A DNA stretch of 7,713 nucleotides from NCBI GenBank assembly GCA_013331015.1, contig DUHF01000024.1, positions 1 through 7,713 of the forward strand. Reading direction: 5' to 3'. Positions 4,740 through 7,713 of this stretch are shown piece after piece. The position numbers were made by a program, and so were the translations under genes. The stretch's first letter is position 1. Each line of letters opens with the position of its first letter. The DNA comes from Methanoregula sp. (GTDB taxonomy: Archaea > Halobacteriota > Methanomicrobia > Methanomicrobiales > Methanospirillaceae). Under the pieces are notes generated by a model. That model saw only the letters and a program-made list of their open reading frames with translations, made no database searches and was not told the DNA's origin.

Positions 4740-5471
4740 ATGGCAAACATTTCTGATCTGATGGGTGGCGAGGACCGGCAGATCATCTCGACCGGCAACA
4801 GCGAGCTTGACAAGAAGATCGCAGATGGCCTCCCCCTTGAATCCCTGACCCTGATCGAAGGGGAGAACGATACCGGCAAAAGCGTGCTCACCCAGCAGAT
4901 CATGTGGGGGGCGATGAAGCAGGGACTGTCGGTCGACCTTTTCACTACCGAGAGTACCAGCAAGAGTTTCATCAAACAGATGGAGTCGATGAGCCTTGAC
5001 ATCTCCGAATATTTTGCCTGGGGCTATATCAAGGTCTTCCCGCTGCACGTAGTCGGGTTTGAATGGAAGAAAGAGGAGATGGCGGGTCTTCTCTCCCAGC
5101 TTATAGCCCATATCCAGAAAAGCAAATCCCAGGTAATTGTCATCGATTCATTGACGCTCTTCACGGAGTATGCCGAGACCGATTCTATCCTGACATTCTT
5201 CACCAACTGCAAATCCCTTGTCGATCACGGGAAAACCATTCTTGTGACCCTCCATACGTACGCGTTCGAGGAAGACACGCTTGTCCGGATACGGTCAATT
5301 TCTGACGCACACCTGAACATGAAAAAAGCCCTTGTCGGGGATAAGTATGTCATGGTGATGGAAGTGAACAAGGTCCGGGGAGCACGCAAGACCACCGGAA
5401 ACCTTGTCAGTTTTGAAGTCCACCCGGGATATGGTATGAAAGTCATCCCCATGAGTTTTGCGAGGGTCTGA
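4740..5471 (+). CDS. arlH: Archaellum ATP-binding motor regulator ArlH
   Basis: This 243-residue RecA/KaiC-like ATP-binding protein docks on the ArlI hexamer at the cytoplasmic face. In studied archaea it binds ATP with little hydrolysis and is essential for assembly and probably for regulating the motor. Walker A is GENDTGKS (residues 41-48, Lys47). Walker B is VIVIDS (132-137, Asp136), with Ser rather than a catalytic Glu after the Asp, as in the KaiC/ArlH group. The C-terminal KVRGARKTTGN and FEVHPGYGMKVIP segments are typical of ArlH. The length matches the family (about 230-245). AAGGAG (4724-4729) lies 10 nt upstream of the ATG and is the clearest ribosome site in the machinery operon. 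The stop codon is 1 nt before the arlI ATG. Confidence 0.95.
   Translation: MANISDLMGGEDRQIISTGNSELDKKIADGLPLESLTLIEGENDTGKSVLTQQIMWGAMKQGLSVDLFTTESTSKSFIKQMESMSLDISEYFAWGYIKVFPLHVVGFEWKKEEMAGLLSQLIAHIQKSKSQVIVIDSLTLFTEYAETDSILTFFTNCKSLVDHGKTILVTLHTYAFEEDTLVRIRSISDAHLNMKKALVGDKYVMVMEVNKVRGARKTTGNLVSFEVHPGYGMKVIPMSFARV
5462..5467 (+). promoter_or_regulatory. Ribosome binding site that decides the arlI start
   Basis: GAGGGT lies at the end of arlH, 5 nt before the ATG at 5473. An in-frame TTG at 5458 lies upstream of this site, and its extension (LRGSD) has no ribosome site of its own, so the ATG is preferred. The next in-frame ATG is at 5488. Confidence 0.65.
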
Positions 5472-5472
5472 T

Positions 5473-7341
5473 ATGGGCTCTCCCTCGATGGCGGTCAACC
5501 TCCCGTTCAAGCCTGAAGTACTTGACACCACAATCGACTTTTATTCCGACATCGAATCGAGCGCCCTCTACAAGATGCTCCCGGCCAATGCCAAGGAGTA
5601 CGTCAAGGCAAGTCCCCACCTTCTCGAATACCTCCACGTTTTTCCGGTCAACACGTACGGTATCCCGCTCTTCCTCTCCGAGCTCAAAAAAGATCTCCGC
5701 TCCATGAAGAGCCCCAACATCATCTATCCGGTCAACGAGACCACCTTTGTCCACATCCTGCCGGACCCGGATGATGTGCGAAATTATTACATCCCCATCG
5801 AACCCTCGTTCCTGCACAGTGTCAACATGATGCTTCCGGTCATCGAGACCAAACTGATCGATATCATCGATGGCCTTGAAGAAGATCCCATCAGCGACAA
5901 GGAACGGGCCGAAGTCATCAAGAAGATGCTTGCCTCGGTTGCTGTTATCCGGCCAAAAAACATGGACCTCTCCAGGCTGACCGGAACTTCCGGGGGACCG
6001 CAGGATCTCAAGTCAAAGATCACCACGTTTTTAAATACCGATTTTTCTGCAAAAGACAAGATGAAGAAGGTCAAGACCAAACACCAGATCCCCATGACAC
6101 CCGATGGCAAGGTTATCCTCACCGATGAGGAGTACCGGGCGATCGAGTATCTCCTCATCCGGGACAAGATCGATATGGGGGTCTTAAAACCCTTCCTGTC
6201 AGACCCGTATATCGAAGATATATCCTGTGACGGAATCGGGCCGATCTTCATCGAGCACAAGATCTTCAAAGGATTAAAATCGGTCATCGAATTCAAGGTA
6301 TCGAGCGAACTTGACGAGTTTGTTGTCAACATGGCCGAACGCATCAAACGACCGATCACGTACCGGAACCCGGTCATCGATGCCACGCTCCTCGACGGAT
6401 CCCGTATCAATATCGTGTACGGCACGGCAATCTCCCGGCACGGGAGCAACTTCACCATCCGTAAGGTGAACGAGGTCCCGCTTTCTATCCTCAATATCAT
6501 CGAGAGCAATGGTCTCGATTACATGTCCGCAGCATACCTCTGGATCTGCGTGGAGTACGGCATGTCGCTCTTCGTATCCGGTGAAACGGCGAGCGGAAAG
6601 ACCACGCTCCTCAACGCTATCACCACGTTCATTCCTCCGGAGAACAAGATCGTGACCATCGAAGACACCCCCGAGCTCAACGTCCCGCACCGCAACTGGA
6701 TCCGGGAAGTGGCTCTTGCCAAAGGTAAAGGCGAGGGCGGCGGTGCTGCGGGGGAAGTCTCCATGTTCGACCTCCTGAAAGCCGCACTGCGTCAGCGGCC
6801 GAACCAGATCCTTGTCGGCGAGATCCGGGGGGTCGAGGGAGCGGTGGCATTCGGTGCCATGCAGACCGGTCACCCCGTGATGAGTACGTTCCACGCCGCA
6901 TCGGTTGAGAAACTCATCCAGCGCCTGTGCGGGGATCCCATCAACATTCCCCGCACGTACGTGGACAACCTCAACCTTGTGGTCATCCAGAGTGCGGTCA
7001 AACGTCCGGACGGCCAGCTCGTGCGGCGTATGATCAGTTGCAATGAACTGGTCGGGTTCAATCCCGAGACCCAGGGATTCACCTTCGTGCAGATGTTCAC
7101 GTGGGAACCGGTATCCGACACGTTTGTCTGGACCGGTAAAGGCAGTTCGTTCCTGCTGGAGAACAAGATCGCAACCATGCTCGGGATGCCCGACAGTAAA
7201 AAATCCGAGATTTACCTTGAAGTGGAGAAACGTGCCAAGATCCTCGAACGGTTGCACAAAGCGGGATATACGAAGTTCTGGGACCTGTTCCACATGATGA
7301 CCAAGATCAAGAAACAGGGCCTCCTGACCATTGGTTCCTGA
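5473..7341 (+). CDS. arlI: Archaellum motor ATPase ArlI
   Basis: This 622-residue secretion-type (GspE/VirB11-like) ATPase forms the hexamer that powers archaellin assembly and, with ArlJ and ArlH, rotation. A long N-terminal region (1 to about 215) precedes the conserved N-domain, seen in YIEDISCDG (246-254). The catalytic core holds the Asp box IEDTPEL (396-402), Walker A GETASGKT (370-377, Lys376), the Gly-rich KGKGEGGGAAGEVSMFDLLK, Walker B ILVGEIR (446-452, Glu450), and the His box HPVMSTFH (467-474). All residues needed for ATP hydrolysis appear present. It is longer than crenarchaeal and methanococcal homologues as I remember them (roughly 510-560), and most of the excess is in the N-terminal region and the linker around 120-210. 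It starts 1 nt after the arlH stop and ends 1 nt before arlJ, so translation is probably coupled across all three. Confidence 0.96.
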   Translation: MGSPSMAVNLPFKPEVLDTTIDFYSDIESSALYKMLPANAKEYVKASPHLLEYLHVFPVNTYGIPLFLSELKKDLRSMKSPNIIYPVNETTFVHILPDPDDVRNYYIPIEPSFLHSVNMMLPVIETKLIDIIDGLEEDPISDKERAEVIKKMLASVAVIRPKNMDLSRLTGTSGGPQDLKSKITTFLNTDFSAKDKMKKVKTKHQIPMTPDGKVILTDEEYRAIEYLLIRDKIDMGVLKPFLSDPYIEDISCDGIGPIFIEHKIFKGLKSVIEFKVSSELDEFVVNMAERIKRPITYRNPVIDATLLDGSRINIVYGTAISRHGSNFTIRKVNEVPLSILNIIESNGLDYMSAAYLWICVEYGMSLFVSGETASGKTTLLNAITTFIPPENKIVTIEDTPELNVPHRNWIREVALAKGKGEGGGAAGEVSMFDLLKAALRQRPNQILVGEIRGVEGAVAFGAMQTGHPVMSTFHAASVEKLIQRLCGDPINIPRTYVDNLNLVVIQSAVKRPDGQLVRRMISCNELVGFNPETQGFTFVQMFTWEPVSDTFVWTGKGSSFLLENKIATMLGMPDSKKSEIYLEVEKRAKILERLHKAGYTKFWDLFHMMTKIKKQGLLTIGS

Positions 7342-7342
7342 A

Positions 7343-7713
7343 ATGGCTGATCCAGCAGAAGAGCCAAAGAAAAAGCCCGCGGCAAAAGAGATACCATTCG
7401 CATCCACCATCGCATCCCTCAAAGAGAAGATCGCCCAGATATCGGAAGATAAAAAGATGGGGCCCGATCTCCTCTTCACCAACACCTACATGGCATCCCT
7501 GGCAATCGCAGATGCATCCCGTCCTGAGATCTTCTCCTTTACCGCAAACCGGAAAGAATACATCTCGTCCAAATATCTCACCAAGGTCGATACGTACGTT
7601 CAGAAATGGGGTTACAGTTACTCTGAATCCCTAAGCATCGTGGCCGAACGGGTCAACAATGCGATCCTCAAAAGCATGTTGTCACGGTATGCAAACGCCA
7701 TCGAATCCGGTGT
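7343..7713 (+). CDS. arlJ: Archaellum membrane platform protein ArlJ, N-terminal part (cut by window edge)
   Basis: The frame starts at ATG 7343, 1 nt after the arlI stop, and stays open for 123 codons to the end of the window. ArlJ is the polytopic (GspF/TadC-like) membrane platform on which ArlI acts. Only the N-terminal cytoplasmic region is visible: a Lys/Pro/Glu-rich start (MADPAEEPKKKPAAKE), a helical stretch, then LLFTNTYMASLAIADASRPE, KEYISSKYL, KWGYSYSESL and LSRYANAIESG. These fit the first cytoplasmic domain of ArlJ as I recall it. No membrane segment has been reached yet. There is no separate ribosome site, so coupling with arlI is likely. A family search on the complete gene would confirm it. 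Confidence 0.88.
   Translation, partial: MADPAEEPKKKPAAKEIPFASTIASLKEKIAQISEDKKMGPDLLFTNTYMASLAIADASRPEIFSFTANRKEYISSKYLTKVDTYVQKWGYSYSESLSIVAERVNNAILKSMLSRYANAIESG

Noticed and set aside
5458..5472. TTG start for arlI overlapping arlH
   Set aside because: The ribosome site GAGGGT lies downstream of it, and the ATG at 5473 is correctly spaced.
6274..7485. 403-codon open frame on the minus strand
   Set aside because: It is antisense to the catalytic half of arlI and the start of arlJ. The product is low-quality, His- and Asp-rich, without motifs.
1..7713. CRISPR array, tRNA, rRNA or insertion sequence
   Set aside because: I saw no regularly spaced repeats, cloverleaf, rRNA segments, transposase motifs or terminal inverted repeats with target duplications.

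Overview
The window carries the motility locus of a methanogenic archaeon, almost certainly of the order Methanomicrobiales (the Methanoregula/Methanospirillum/Methanosphaerula side of Euryarchaeota; I cannot fix the genus). The evidence is an archaellum (arl, formerly fla) gene cluster: class III signal peptides followed by the archaellin N-terminal helix, an ArlC-ArlD/E fusion, and the ArlH and ArlI ATPases. TATA-type promoters, U-tract terminators and GGAGGTGA-like ribosome sites are also archaeal.

Layout. Positions 1-201 have no convincing gene. They hold small inverted repeats and, on the minus strand, a hairpin plus T9 tract that probably ends the gene at 202-1065. That minus-strand gene encodes a single-pass membrane protein with a proline-rich stalk and an extracytoplasmic domain that I do not recognise. 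A 285-bp divergent intergenic region (1066-1350) separates it from the archaellins and contains candidate promoters in both directions, two TACATA motifs, a 15-bp inverted repeat, and a hairpin-rich archaellin 5' leader. Two archaellin genes follow (1351-1923 and 1938-2552), ended by a T8 tract. After a 267-bp gap with a second promoter come the machinery genes: arlCE (2820-3752), an arlG-like gene (3756-4229), an arlF-like gene (4236-4718), arlH (4740-5471), arlI (5473-7341), and arlJ, which runs off the right edge (7343-7713+). The machinery genes lie 1-21 nt apart and read as one operon.

How they work together. ArlB1 and ArlB2 are the filament subunits, cleaved by a prepilin peptidase encoded elsewhere. 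ArlJ is the membrane platform. ArlI is the hexameric ATPase that drives both assembly and rotation, and ArlH is the ATP-binding regulator docked on it. ArlCE forms the cytoplasmic part that connects the motor to chemotaxis signalling. ArlF and ArlG are pseudoperiplasmic stator-like proteins. The terminator/promoter pair between arlB2 and arlCE suggests that abundant filament subunits and low-copy machinery are transcribed separately.

The core is a known system. I do not see a wholly new one. The points most worth a second look are the unknown divergent membrane protein, the structured archaellin leader, the TACATA motifs, and a sharply bounded 67-bp identity between the two archaellin genes.
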